A stretch of DNA of 5,166 bases. Source: an uncultured Christensenellaceae bacterium (GTDB lineage Bacteria > Bacillota_A > Clostridia > Christensenellales > UBA3700). The stretch covers positions 1 to 5,166 of the forward strand of contig CALWKT010000131.1 of assembly GCA_944381335.1 (NCBI GenBank), read 5' to 3'. This document shows positions 1 to 4,587 of the stretch, piece after piece. Under the pieces are notes generated by a model. The model saw nothing but the letters and a program-made list of their open reading frames with translations. It was not told where the DNA came from and ran no database searches. Every line of letters starts with the position of its first letter. The stretch's first letter is position 1. The position numbers and the translations under genes were made by a program.

Positions 1-79
1 TGGGGGTCTCTGGCTGTTCAGAAAGTTTCAGGTCGGGGATGTAGTAATCTCCGCAGCGGGTGTAAGTCAATTCGCTCAT
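1..79 (-). CDS. TnpV-like transposon-encoded protein (N-terminal fragment, cut by window edge)
   Basis: Only the first 26 codons are inside the window. The translation opens MSELTYTRCGDYYIPDLKLS, which I recognise as the conserved start of the TnpV family: small proteins of about 120 residues encoded in clostridial conjugative and mobilizable elements, with no established biochemical role. The start is the ATG at 79-77. No strong Shine-Dalgarno precedes it, although a possible promoter with a very short leader does. It is transcribed in the same direction as the sigma-factor gene but is separated from it by a stem-loop, so it may be an independent unit. The family assignment rests on this short N-terminus alone. 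Completeness cannot be judged. Confidence 0.72.
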   Translation of the reverse strand, partial: MSELTYTRCGDYYIPDLKLSEQPETP

Positions 80-95
80 GTTCGTATTCAAGGCA

Positions 96-125
96 TATAT
101 AGACTTAAAATGCTTATCCTAACAA
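96..125 (-). promoter_or_regulatory. possible promoter for the TnpV-like gene
   Basis: On the minus strand TTGTTA (125-120) and TATATA (101-96) are separated by 18 bases and lie just upstream of the ATG at 79. Transcription would start only about 10 bases before the start codon, so the mRNA would be nearly leaderless. This fits the lack of a Shine-Dalgarno. It is a motif match only, and the AT-rich context makes chance matches easy. Confidence 0.3.
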
Positions 126-141
126 GGGTCCTCAAACAATT

Positions 142-186
142 AAAAGTAGGCCAGCGAGTGGAAATGCTACTTTTCACCCGCTGGCC
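142..186. repeat. interleaved stem-loop repeat, left copy (also a possible bidirectional terminator)
   Basis: GGCCAGCG (149-156) pairs with CGCTGGCC (179-186), and GTG (158-160) extends the helix with CAC (175-177) past one mismatch. A second complementary pair, AAAAGTAG (142-149) and CTACTTTT (167-174), is interleaved with the first, giving order A-B-A'-B'. A near-identical copy in the same orientation is at 5021-5064. T-rich tracts follow the main stem on both strands, so it could end transcription of the sigma gene. The interleaving additionally permits a pseudoknot or a switch between two helices. Confidence 0.75.
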
Positions 187-229
187 ATTTTCATCGGAAT
201 TGTGTGCTAAGAAAAGGGAACCATCCCGT

Positions 230-646
230 TTACCACGATTGTTTCGCCAATTTCTTTAACCCTTTGCGGATACTGTCCCGCACCCGTCCAGGGGCTACGC
301 CTTCCGCCTGGGCGATCTCCTTTGGAGTCATGCCCAGATAAAAGTGAGCGTAAATCCGTTTGGCCTGCTTATCCGGCAGAGCCATCACCGCAGCATAGAG
401 CTGTTCTCGCAGCTGCTTATCCTCCAGGATTTCCTCTGGCGTTGGCGGCTGAACCATCACTACTTTCTCAATGCCGTTGTTGCAATCCAGGGAGTATTGC
501 GCTTTGTGGCGATACATCCGGCGCGTATATGCAGCTTCCGCCCGGTTAGATGCCTGGATAACGGCCATCACTTCTTCGGTGACTTCTACAAGGGTATCGG
601 TTTTATAGACATCGGGATATAATTCCCGCAGGTTGATATATTGCAT
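230..646 (-). CDS. element-type sigma-70-family factor (Tn916 ORF7-like), 138 aa
   Basis: This small protein resembles the sigma-like regulators carried by Tn916/Tn1549-type elements, which direct RNA polymerase to element genes. Residues about 80-100 (EEILEDKQLREQLYAAVMAL) read like the start of sigma region 4. Residues about 108-135 (YLGMTPKEIAQAEGVAPGRV and following RDSIRKGLKKL) form a helix-turn-helix suited to -35 recognition. The N-terminal half (MQYINLRELYPDVYKTDTLV) lacks a clear region 2. I start at ATG 646 because GGGGGT sits six bases before it; a reading-frame extension to 769 has no ribosome site and runs through hairpins. A 10-bp inverted repeat overlaps that ribosome site. No promoter is obvious directly upstream, so expression may depend on readthrough of the attenuator-like leader. 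Family call is good; the target promoters are unknown. Confidence 0.82.
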   Translation of the reverse strand: MQYINLRELYPDVYKTDTLVEVTEEVMAVIQASNRAEAAYTRRMYRHKAQYSLDCNNGIEKVVMVQPPTPEEILEDKQLREQLYAAVMALPDKQAKRIYAHFYLGMTPKEIAQAEGVAPGRVRDSIRKGLKKLAKQSW

Positions 647-655
647 TATGTACCC

Positions 656-691
656 CCATTTCGGTTGTGGGTGAATGAGTGACCGAAATGG
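656..691 (-). promoter_or_regulatory. hairpin overlapping the sigma-gene ribosome binding site
   Basis: CCATTTCGGT (656-665) and ACCGAAATGG (682-691) are perfect 10-bp inverted arms around a 16-base loop. In the minus-strand transcript the 3' arm ends inside the G-run that serves as Shine-Dalgarno for the sigma gene. Folding would mask part of that site. As DNA the same palindrome could be an operator. The pairing is certain; its function is inference. Confidence 0.55.
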
Positions 692-746
692 AGTGGGTGG
701 CGAACGGCAGTGACGCGTTTCGGGACAATTCCCCAAAAAACGACAA

Positions 747-784
747 GCAAAAACGCCAGCCTCCCGCAATGGGAAACTGGCGCG
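747..784 (-). terminator. rho-independent terminator (minus strand) ahead of the sigma gene
   Basis: CGCCAG (754-759) pairs with CTGGCG (777-782), and an inner CCC/GGG pair (763-765 with 771-773) closes the hairpin. On the minus strand it is followed directly by TTTTTGCTTG and then a second T run. It lies between the leader ORF and the sigma gene. Transcripts from upstream would therefore stop here unless antiterminated, which is the layout expected of an attenuator. Confidence 0.72.
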
Positions 785-832
785 ACAAAATAGGTTATAA
801 TCTTTCTGGTTCTCCTGCCCTGATAGTGCCGG

Positions 833-852
833 TGGAGCCGTGCAAAGCTCCA
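833..852. other. hairpin between leader ORF and terminator
   Basis: TGGAGC (833-838) pairs with GCTCCA (847-852) around an 8-base loop. On the minus strand it follows the leader ORF stop codon by ten bases. Its place between leader peptide and terminator suggests it may take part in alternative folding. A T7 run at 868-874 lies downstream on the plus strand but is 15 bases away, too far for a normal terminator. Confidence 0.4.
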
Positions 853-861
853 GGGGCGGAA

Positions 862-921
862 TTAGGCTTTTTTTGACGGAATACTATCTGTCGGATTGTG
901 TCGAAGTATTATGTTGTGCAT
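862..921 (-). CDS. putative 19-aa leader peptide
   Basis: The minus strand carries AGGAGG (937-932), ten bases before ATG 921. This opens a 19-codon ORF, MHNIILRHNPTDSIPSKKA, ending with TAA at 864-862. Such a strong ribosome site in front of a tiny ORF, followed by a hairpin and a rho-independent terminator, is the usual arrangement of a translational attenuation leader, as with the short ORF before tet(M) in Tn916. The Shine-Dalgarno lies in the loop of a 10-bp hairpin and the start codon is in its stem. No resistance gene follows; the next gene is the sigma factor. I do not recognise the peptide, so the stalling trigger, if any, is unknown. Confidence 0.5.
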   Translation of the reverse strand: MHNIILRHNPTDSIPSKKA

Positions 922-948
922 GGCGGCTTCCTCCTGTTGCCGCCGTGC
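918..948 (-). promoter_or_regulatory. hairpin presenting the leader Shine-Dalgarno in its loop
   Basis: In the minus-strand RNA, GCACGGCGGC (948-939) pairs with GCCGCCATGC (927-918), with one G-U pair. The 11-base loop contains AGGAGG, and the 3' arm contains the ATG of the leader ORF. The stem would hinder initiation unless melted. Its 5' arm could also pair with the 3' arm of the terminator at 995-1023. Confidence 0.6.
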
Positions 949-982
949 TGAAACGCATGGTGTAGGGTCGTCGTTGGATTTT

Positions 983-1024
983 GGGAAAAAAGAAGCGGCG
1001 GCCTTGATATTCAAAGCCGCCGCG
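983..1024 (-). terminator. strong rho-independent terminator (minus strand), end of the resistance operon
   Basis: GCGGCGGC (995-1002) and GCCGCCGC (1016-1023) form an 8-bp GC stem. The inner bases TTGA/TCAA extend it to about 13 bp with a 3-base loop. On the minus strand it is followed by TTCTTTTTTCCC. It lies downstream of the receiver gene and upstream of the leader ORF, so it would end the operon running from 3720. Confidence 0.8.
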
Positions 1025-1050
1025 ATTTAATATGGCATGGGAAAAGGGCT

Positions 1051-1088
1051 GCTGAACGACGGCTTTTTTTCTTTTGCCGTCGTTCGGC
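1051..1088 (-). terminator. 13-bp hairpin after the response-regulator gene, possible terminator
   Basis: GCTGAACGACGGC (1051-1063) pairs with GCCGTCGTTCGGC (1076-1088), with one G-U/T mismatch. The 12-base loop is all T except one C on the plus strand. It begins 15 bases after the receiver gene's stop codon. The tail on the minus strand is only moderately T-rich (CCCTTTTCCC), so it may protect the transcript end or work with the stronger terminator at 983-1024. Confidence 0.5.
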
Positions 1089-1102
1089 AGATGATGAAGA
1101 TA

Positions 1103-1456
1103 TTATGTTTCAGACTTTACTAATGCTTTTACCTTCGCGGTAAAGTCATAATCGGTTTTACAACAGAATGATCCGCCGTAATATTTAGCCTCTTTTTCAA
1201 GCATCCTATCGTCATCACCAGACATAAGCAGGAAAGGATAAGTCAAATTCTTTTGACGAATTTCTTTAAGTAAGTCTAAACCTGTGCCATCCCTCAGGTT
1301 AAAATCAGAACAGATTGCGTCAACTTCTTTATCTTCCAGCAAACTCAAGGCTTCTTTTACGCCTGATGCTTCATAAACTTCAAAGTGTTTTTCAAACACA
1401 GAAACCAAAAGCCCTAAATAATCTAAGTTATCGTCTGCAATGAGCAGTTTTTTCAT
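1103..1456 (-). CDS. receiver-only response regulator (CheY-like), 117 aa
   Basis: The whole protein is one receiver domain. The acidic pair D8-D9 (LLIADDN), the phosphoacceptor D51 in SDFNLRDGTG, S79 in LLMSGDDD and K100 in FCCKTDYD are the conserved active-site residues, so phosphorylation looks possible. No DNA-binding output domain follows; the stop comes four residues after LVKSET-type sequence at the domain's end. GGAGG lies nine bases before ATG 1456, so I reject the longer frame starting at 1510. It is the last gene of the minus-strand operon, 28 bases after the glycosyltransferase. It could act by protein contact or as a phosphate sink. Its kinase partner is unknown: the histidine kinase fragment at 3892-4302 lacks its own phospho-histidine region. 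Confidence 0.85.
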   Translation of the reverse strand: MKKLLIADDNLDYLGLLVSVFEKHFEVYEASGVKEALSLLEDKEVDAICSDFNLRDGTGLDLLKEIRQKNLTYPFLLMSGDDDRMLEKEAKYYGGSFCCKTDYDFTAKVKALVKSET

Positions 1457-1484
1457 TCCGTTATTCCTCCCTTTTATCATCCCC

Positions 1485-2186
1485 TTATTGCGATAATTCT
1501 TTCCCCTCATCCTCGCTTATGTATCCGTATCGCACCATCTGCTGAATAACATATTGTTGGCGTTGTTCTGCCAAGTCAGGATTTGCTGTCAATGAGTAAA
1601 TAGATGGAGCATTAGGGATACCCGCCAGCAGCGTACTTTCATAGCCTGTCATGTCAATAGGGTCTTTCCCAAAGTACCCTTGACTGGCATCCCGAACGCA
1701 GTAATAGCCATCGCCGAAATATATGGAATTAACATACAGCTCTAAAATTTCATCTTTTGCATAGCTGCTTTCCAGCCGAAACGCCATGAACATCTCTGCA
1801 ATCTTTCGGATGAAGCTCTTTTCCTGCGTGAAATACATATTTTTGGCAAGCTGCTGGGTAATTGTGCTGCCACCTTCTTGTAAACTCCATGAAGTCAGGT
1901 TATTCCATGCAGCCCGTCCTATTGCGATCAAGTCAATCCCAAAATGTTGTTCAAAGCGATGATCCTCCACCGCAACCACAGCATCCAAATATAACTCTGG
2001 CATTTCTGACAATGTAGTATAGCTGGGATTAGACTGAATTTCGGCAACCTTACTTTCAAGGCTCTGGTGATTGAGTGCGTCACGATACATTTTGTAGCCG
2101 CTTCCGGCTAATACACAGCCAGCAATGACAATCACAACCACTACCAAGAGAAAGAAGCGATTTATCAGTTTTTTCAGCTTTTTCAT
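1485..2186 (-). CDS. monofunctional GT51 peptidoglycan glycosyltransferase, 233 aa
   Basis: Glycosyltransferases of family 51 polymerise lipid II into glycan strands on the outer face of the membrane. Family motifs are all visible: VAVEDHRFEQHFGID with catalytic Glu74 (about 72-85), GGSTITQQLAKN (105-116), RKIAEMFMAFRLES (127-140), ILELYVNSIYFGDG (147-160) and ESTLLAGIPNAPSIYSL (183-199). A basic start plus one hydrophobic segment (about 11-28) anchors it. No transpeptidase domain follows, so this is the monofunctional class, of normal length. AGGTGA lies seven bases before ATG 2186. It follows a LanF-like ATPase and a lipoprotein gene. Lantibiotics bind lipid II, so this extra copy may consume or shield their target; that role is inference. 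An IAGC sequence at 21-24 resembles a lipobox but sits in the membrane segment. Confidence 0.9.
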   Translation of the reverse strand: MKKLKKLINRFFLLVVVVIVIAGCVLAGSGYKMYRDALNHQSLESKVAEIQSNPSYTTLSEMPELYLDAVVAVEDHRFEQHFGIDLIAIGRAAWNNLTSWSLQEGGSTITQQLAKNMYFTQEKSFIRKIAEMFMAFRLESSYAKDEILELYVNSIYFGDGYYCVRDASQGYFGKDPIDMTGYESTLLAGIPNAPSIYSLTANPDLAEQRQQYVIQQMVRYGYISEDEGKELSQ

Positions 2187-2290
2187 ACCGCACTCACCTC
2201 ACTTTCAATTCCAGCAGGCTTATTCAATGTCGATGGAAATGCTGCCGGTATAATTATCTCCTCAGACACCAATGTATGTGCTGCTTCTAC
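2183..2290 (-). pseudogene. possible 3' remnant of a lost gene before the glycosyltransferase
   Basis: The 167 bases between the lipoprotein and glycosyltransferase genes hold no intact gene. One minus frame is open for 35 codons (ending PAAFPSTLNKPAGIESEVSA, then V) and stops with a TGA that overlaps the glycosyltransferase ATG as ATGA. That overlap is typical of translationally coupled genes. Another frame just upstream reads SSTYIGV-stop-GDNYTGSISIDIE, which also looks protein-like across its stop. No ribosome site or start is present. I do not recognise a family, and chance is a real alternative. Confidence 0.25.
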
Positions 2291-2353
2291 TCATATTAAG
2301 CATCTCTGTCATTTGGATATTAACTGTGCTTCATTTTGAAAGAAGTTTCGCTG

Positions 2354-2560
2354 CTAATCCGTTTTGTTAAAGAAATCTGCAAGCGAGTTAAAAATATTAT
2401 CCGTTGTTTCTGCAAGACTTTCAATGAAATTGTCTTTTGCATCTACCAAGTCCTCAACAACTGTGTCTGTGTTATCAGCCAAATCCCTGTATGTATCAGA
2501 ACATCCCGCCATCGACACAAAACATACTGAACAAAGAAGCAAAAATATCAATTTTCGCAT
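2354..2560 (-). CDS. small lipoprotein, 68 aa
   Basis: A basic N-terminus (MRK), a hydrophobic stretch (LIFLLLCSVCFVSM) and the lipobox SMAGC, with Cys at about residue 19, mark a lipoprotein signal. The predicted mature part is about 50 residues, acidic and probably helical (DTYRDLADNTDTVVEDLVDA and onwards), with no domain I recognise. A strong AGGAGGTGA lies just before ATG 2560, so I choose it over a GTG at 2587. The gene starts 26 bases after the fusion gene's stop and is surely co-transcribed. Anchored lipoproteins beside LanFEG-type transporters can act as immunity proteins; whether this one does is a guess from position. Confidence 0.75.
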   Translation of the reverse strand: MRKLIFLLLCSVCFVSMAGCSDTYRDLADNTDTVVEDLVDAKDNFIESLAETTDNIFNSLADFFNKTD

Positions 2561-2586
2561 CTGCTCACCTCCTATGGGCTGCTGCA

Positions 2587-3720
2587 CTATTCGTTGTAAT
2601 ACTGCTGAACCTCTGCGGGTAATTCCTCATATTCTACTTCCGCCCATGTTACAACACCTCGGATAAAGTTGACTTTCAGGCAAAGAAACGCTTGATCGGT
2701 CAAAACACGGCTCGTTTCAAATACTACGTCCTTTTCATTTCCATTCTCGTCGTAAGCCGCCAACGGGTATTTATAATTCATTGCCCCATGTGGTGCAATC
2801 TCCTGTACCCATCTATTATCAATTTGCGTATAATAATCCTCCAACGTATCCTCGCAGAGATGGGCTTCCTGAACATCAATGCCAGCCTCCATAAAAGAAC
2901 GGTTTATCTTTGTCACCGGCAGGGCCGTGTCGTAGAGATATAGATTATTGGCATCCGCAAGCTGAATATCCTTGCTGCGGAATGTTGCAGCAATAATCTG
3001 TGCTGCCTTTTGTGCGTCTGACACACAGAAATGGATATATTTGGCGTTTTTAGCCTCCAATTCTTTCAGGCTTTCTTCTTCAAGCAAATTCCCGTGGTCG
3101 ATAATTCCCACATCATCCGCCAACAGCGAGATTTCAGAAAGAATGTGGCTGGAAATTAAAATGGTTTTTCCTCTGGCGTCGCACAATTCACGGATAAAAT
3201 CGCGTACTTCTGCAATACCAATGGGGTCAAGTCCGTTGATCGGTTCGTCCAATATCAACAGCTCAGGATCATGCATAACGGCCAGAGCAATCGCCAACCG
3301 CTGTTTCATACCGAGAGAATATTGAGAAAACAACTTCTTATCCCGATAAGGCAGGTTGACAAGTTCCAAAGCACCTTTGATGTAATTGGGATTTTTTAAG
3401 CCCCGCAGCTCGGCAAAAATTTTCAGGTTTTCCGTCCCTGTTAAATTGGGGTAAAAGCCCGGTGACTCAATCAGGCAACCAATGCGAGGCAGGATTTTCT
3501 TTTCGTTGCCCTGAAAAGTTTTTCCGAATATTGTTACCTCGCCAGAAGTGGGGGCTGTCAATCCCAGCAGCATCCGCATAGTCGTGGTCTTACCGGCCCC
3601 ATTGCGCCCCAGCAGTCCATAGATACGGCCCTTTTTCACATGAATATTCAGATGAGAAACGCTGGCCTGATTGCCGTATCTTTTCGTCAGATCACGCGTT
3701 TCAATAATGTAATTACTCAT
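2587..3720 (-). CDS. LanF/BcrA-type ABC ATPase fused to the C-terminal part of a YxeA-like protein, 377 aa
   Basis: Residues 1 to about 295 are an ABC ATPase of the BcrA/LanF class: Walker A GRNGAGKTT (38-46), signature YSLGMKQ (134-140), Walker B LLILDEP (154-160), D-loop NGLD (162-165) and H-loop His192. The position normally held by the Q-loop glutamine is Glu85 (GCLIESPGFYPNLTG), the E-loop known for lantibiotic-immunity ATPases. The ATPase tail TLEDYY runs straight into YYTQIDNRWVQEIAPHG and then NYKYPLAAYDENGNEKD and RGVVTWAEVEYEELP, which I recognise as the core of YxeA (DUF1093) proteins. YxeA normally begins with its own signal or membrane segment, missing here, and the permease genes usual after a LanF gene are absent. 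A deletion fusion is the simplest reading. AGGAGG lies 11 bases before ATG 3720; first gene of the operon. Confidence 0.85.
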   Translation of the reverse strand: MSNYIIETRDLTKRYGNQASVSHLNIHVKKGRIYGLLGRNGAGKTTTMRMLLGLTAPTSGEVTIFGKTFQGNEKKILPRIGCLIESPGFYPNLTGTENLKIFAELRGLKNPNYIKGALELVNLPYRDKKLFSQYSLGMKQRLAIALAVMHDPELLILDEPINGLDPIGIAEVRDFIRELCDARGKTILISSHILSEISLLADDVGIIDHGNLLEEESLKELEAKNAKYIHFCVSDAQKAAQIIAATFRSKDIQLADANNLYLYDTALPVTKINRSFMEAGIDVQEAHLCEDTLEDYYTQIDNRWVQEIAPHGAMNYKYPLAAYDENGNEKDVVFETSRVLTDQAFLCLKVNFIRGVVTWAEVEYEELPAEVQQYYNE

Positions 3721-3753
3721 AATAGCTTACGCCTCCTTTTTGTTATCGTAATC

Positions 3754-3774
3754 AGCATAACACACCAACTTTGA
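3754..3774 (-). promoter_or_regulatory. probable activator-dependent promoter of the minus-strand operon
   Basis: On the minus strand TGTTATGCT contains an extended -10 (TATGCT, 3759-3754). No -35 hexamer is present; the first ACTTTGA repeat of the 11-bp array starts eight bases upstream. Repeats overlapping the -35 position are typical of promoters switched on by OmpR/PhoB-family regulators. AGGAGG of the first gene lies at 3737-3732. Confidence 0.5.
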
Positions 3775-3811
3775 GATAACTTTGAGCCAACTTTGAATTT
3801 ACTTTGAGATT
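3768..3811. promoter_or_regulatory. four ACTTTGA direct repeats at 11-bp spacing, probable response-regulator operator
   Basis: Identical ACTTTGA heptamers start at 3768, 3779, 3790 and 3801, so each step is exactly 11 bp, one helical turn. Bases between them differ (GATA, GCCA, ATTT, GATT), so the heptamer is the conserved part. Tandem repeats of 10-11 bp are the normal binding site of OmpR/PhoB-type response regulators. They lie between divergent promoters of the transporter operon and the truncated kinase gene. No such DNA-binding regulator is encoded in the window. Confidence 0.72.
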
Positions 3812-3846
3812 TCATGGGCAGAATAGGCAATCTAATCGTCTTGCGG

Positions 3847-3852
3847 TATAAT
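3847..3852 (+). promoter_or_regulatory. -10 element of the promoter for the truncated two-component gene
   Basis: TATAAT matches the consensus exactly and lies 28 bases before an ATG at 3881 that has GGGGG as ribosome site (3871-3875). The -35 position (about TAGGCA, 3825-3830) is poor, which suggests activator help, perhaps from the repeat array ending at 3811. The start it serves is separated from its original gene by the deletion described for the kinase. Confidence 0.5.
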
Positions 3853-3880
3853 AAGAACAGAATAACAAAGGGGGCGCCTT

Positions 3881-3994
3881 ATGAACGATAGAATGATGGA
3901 TTATCTGAACTGTACGAATTGGAATTTTCAGAAGATAGTCCCGGTAAGAACATCTCAATTGTTGGAGATCAAATATTGCTTAGCCGAATGTTAA
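3881..3994 (+). pseudogene. out-of-frame start: ribosome site and ATG joined to kinase sequence
   Basis: A good ribosome site (AAAGGGGGCGCC) and ATG 3881 open MNDR, after which the DNA is kinase sequence read in the wrong frame, ending at TAA 3992-3994 (37 codons). The regulator-plus-kinase gene order usual beside LanF-type transporters suggests that the start once belonged to the response regulator gene. Only about four original codons seem to remain. It probably yields a meaningless peptide. Confidence 0.45.
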
Positions 3995-4302
3995 ATAATC
4001 TAATACGAAATTGTGTTGTTCATAATCCAAATGGATGTCGAATACAGATTTCCATTGGAAGTAATGCTACAATCTGTACATTTACTGTTACGGATAATGG
4101 GCATGGTGTAAGTGAATCGCAGCTAAATGCATTAAATAGTGACGAAGATATTTCCAGTACACAAAAACAAACCGAAGAAGCAGAGCACGGATTGGGCCTT
4201 AAAATTGTGCGACAGATAGTGAAAACACATCAGGGAGTAATCCGATTTGCTGAAACTATCCCTCATGGATTAACTGTTAAGATTTTGCTACCGATGGAAT
4301 AA
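3892..4302 (+). pseudogene. sensor histidine kinase, C-terminal ATPase fragment (truncated)
   Basis: The frame opens after a TAG at 3889-3891 and reads NDGLSELYELEFSEDSPGK, already kinase-like, then the HATPase domain. The N box is RMLNNLIRNCVVHNPNG, the G1 box VTDNGHGV, the G2 box HGLGLKIVRQIV, and the end is GLTVKILLPME. The sensor, membrane segments and phospho-accepting histidine are missing: about 135 residues remain of a protein normally over 300. No ATG with a ribosome site serves this frame; TTG 3919 is a codon inside the homologous region, not a credible start. Base composition is more AT-rich than the flanking element genes. It cannot phosphorylate a regulator by itself. Domain identity is secure; exact junction near 3885-3893 is inferred. 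Confidence 0.8.
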
Positions 4303-4355
4303 GTCAGCATTACGCATTTGGGCCAGAAAAAACCGCCATTTTAAGGTTTCTCGTC

Positions 4356-4487
4356 ATGTCAGCGAACAGGCGAAAAGATTACCCTAGCTCCATCGAAAAA
4401 GTTTTCAAAGTGCTAGAAAACCACATGAGAAAGCGCCGGACTGCGGTGGCCTGCTGGCTCTGCGTCCGGCATTTCTTCATTTTCTAA
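4356..4487 (+). CDS. possible 43-aa ORF of unknown function
   Basis: ATG 4356 opens 43 codons (MSANRRKDYPSSIEKVFKVL, then a basic stretch MRKRRTAVACWLCVRHFFIF) to TAA 4485-4487. A weak AAGG lies nine bases upstream. The first half looks like a plausible charged helix. The same frame extends upstream without a stop past the kinase end, so it could be the tail of something older. Its 3' half contains a GC-rich hairpin (4435-4470), which may instead be the reason the DNA is conserved. I recognise no family. Confidence 0.28.
   Translation: MSANRRKDYPSSIEKVFKVLENHMRKRRTAVACWLCVRHFFIF
4435..4470 (+). terminator. GC-rich hairpin, possible terminator after the kinase fragment
   Basis: GCCGGAC (4435-4441) pairs with GTCCGGC (4464-4470), and GC/GC continues the helix past a bulged T. 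The tail ATTTCTTCATTTTC is pyrimidine-rich but not a clean T run. The loop of about 20 bases is large for a terminator, so a structured RNA element is an alternative. Confidence 0.4.
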
Positions 4488-4587
4488 AAGTTTATTGAAA
4501 CGAAAATTGTTCAACAAAGTACGCTAGCAAGAGTATAAGCACAAACAACGGAAGTAGAAACGCCTCAAATAAGCACACACAAAATCA

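Noticed and set aside
796..801. TATAAT on the plus strand as a promoter
   Set aside because: No -35 box is at the right distance and no credible plus-strand gene follows.
868..874. T7 run as a plus-strand terminator
   Set aside because: The nearest stem ends at 852, too far away; on the minus strand these bases are lysine codons of the leader ORF.
2115..2126. Lipobox-like IAGC in the glycosyltransferase
   Set aside because: It is inside a normal membrane anchor and family members are usually anchored by an uncleaved helix, so I did not call it a lipoprotein.
2364..2666. Plus-strand 100-codon frame
   Set aside because: It lies opposite the lipoprotein and fusion genes, has no ribosome site and gives no recognisable protein.
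2972..3325. Plus-strand 117-codon frame
   Set aside because: It is a mirror of the ATPase coding strand; the minus-strand protein has all ABC motifs.
3768..3811. Tandem repeats as a CRISPR array
   Set aside because: The repeat is 7 bases with 4-base spacers, far too short; the geometry fits a regulator site.
3919..4302. Kinase fragment as an intact gene starting at TTG 3919
   Set aside because: There is no Shine-Dalgarno, and kinase-like sequence continues upstream of the TTG, so it is an internal codon.
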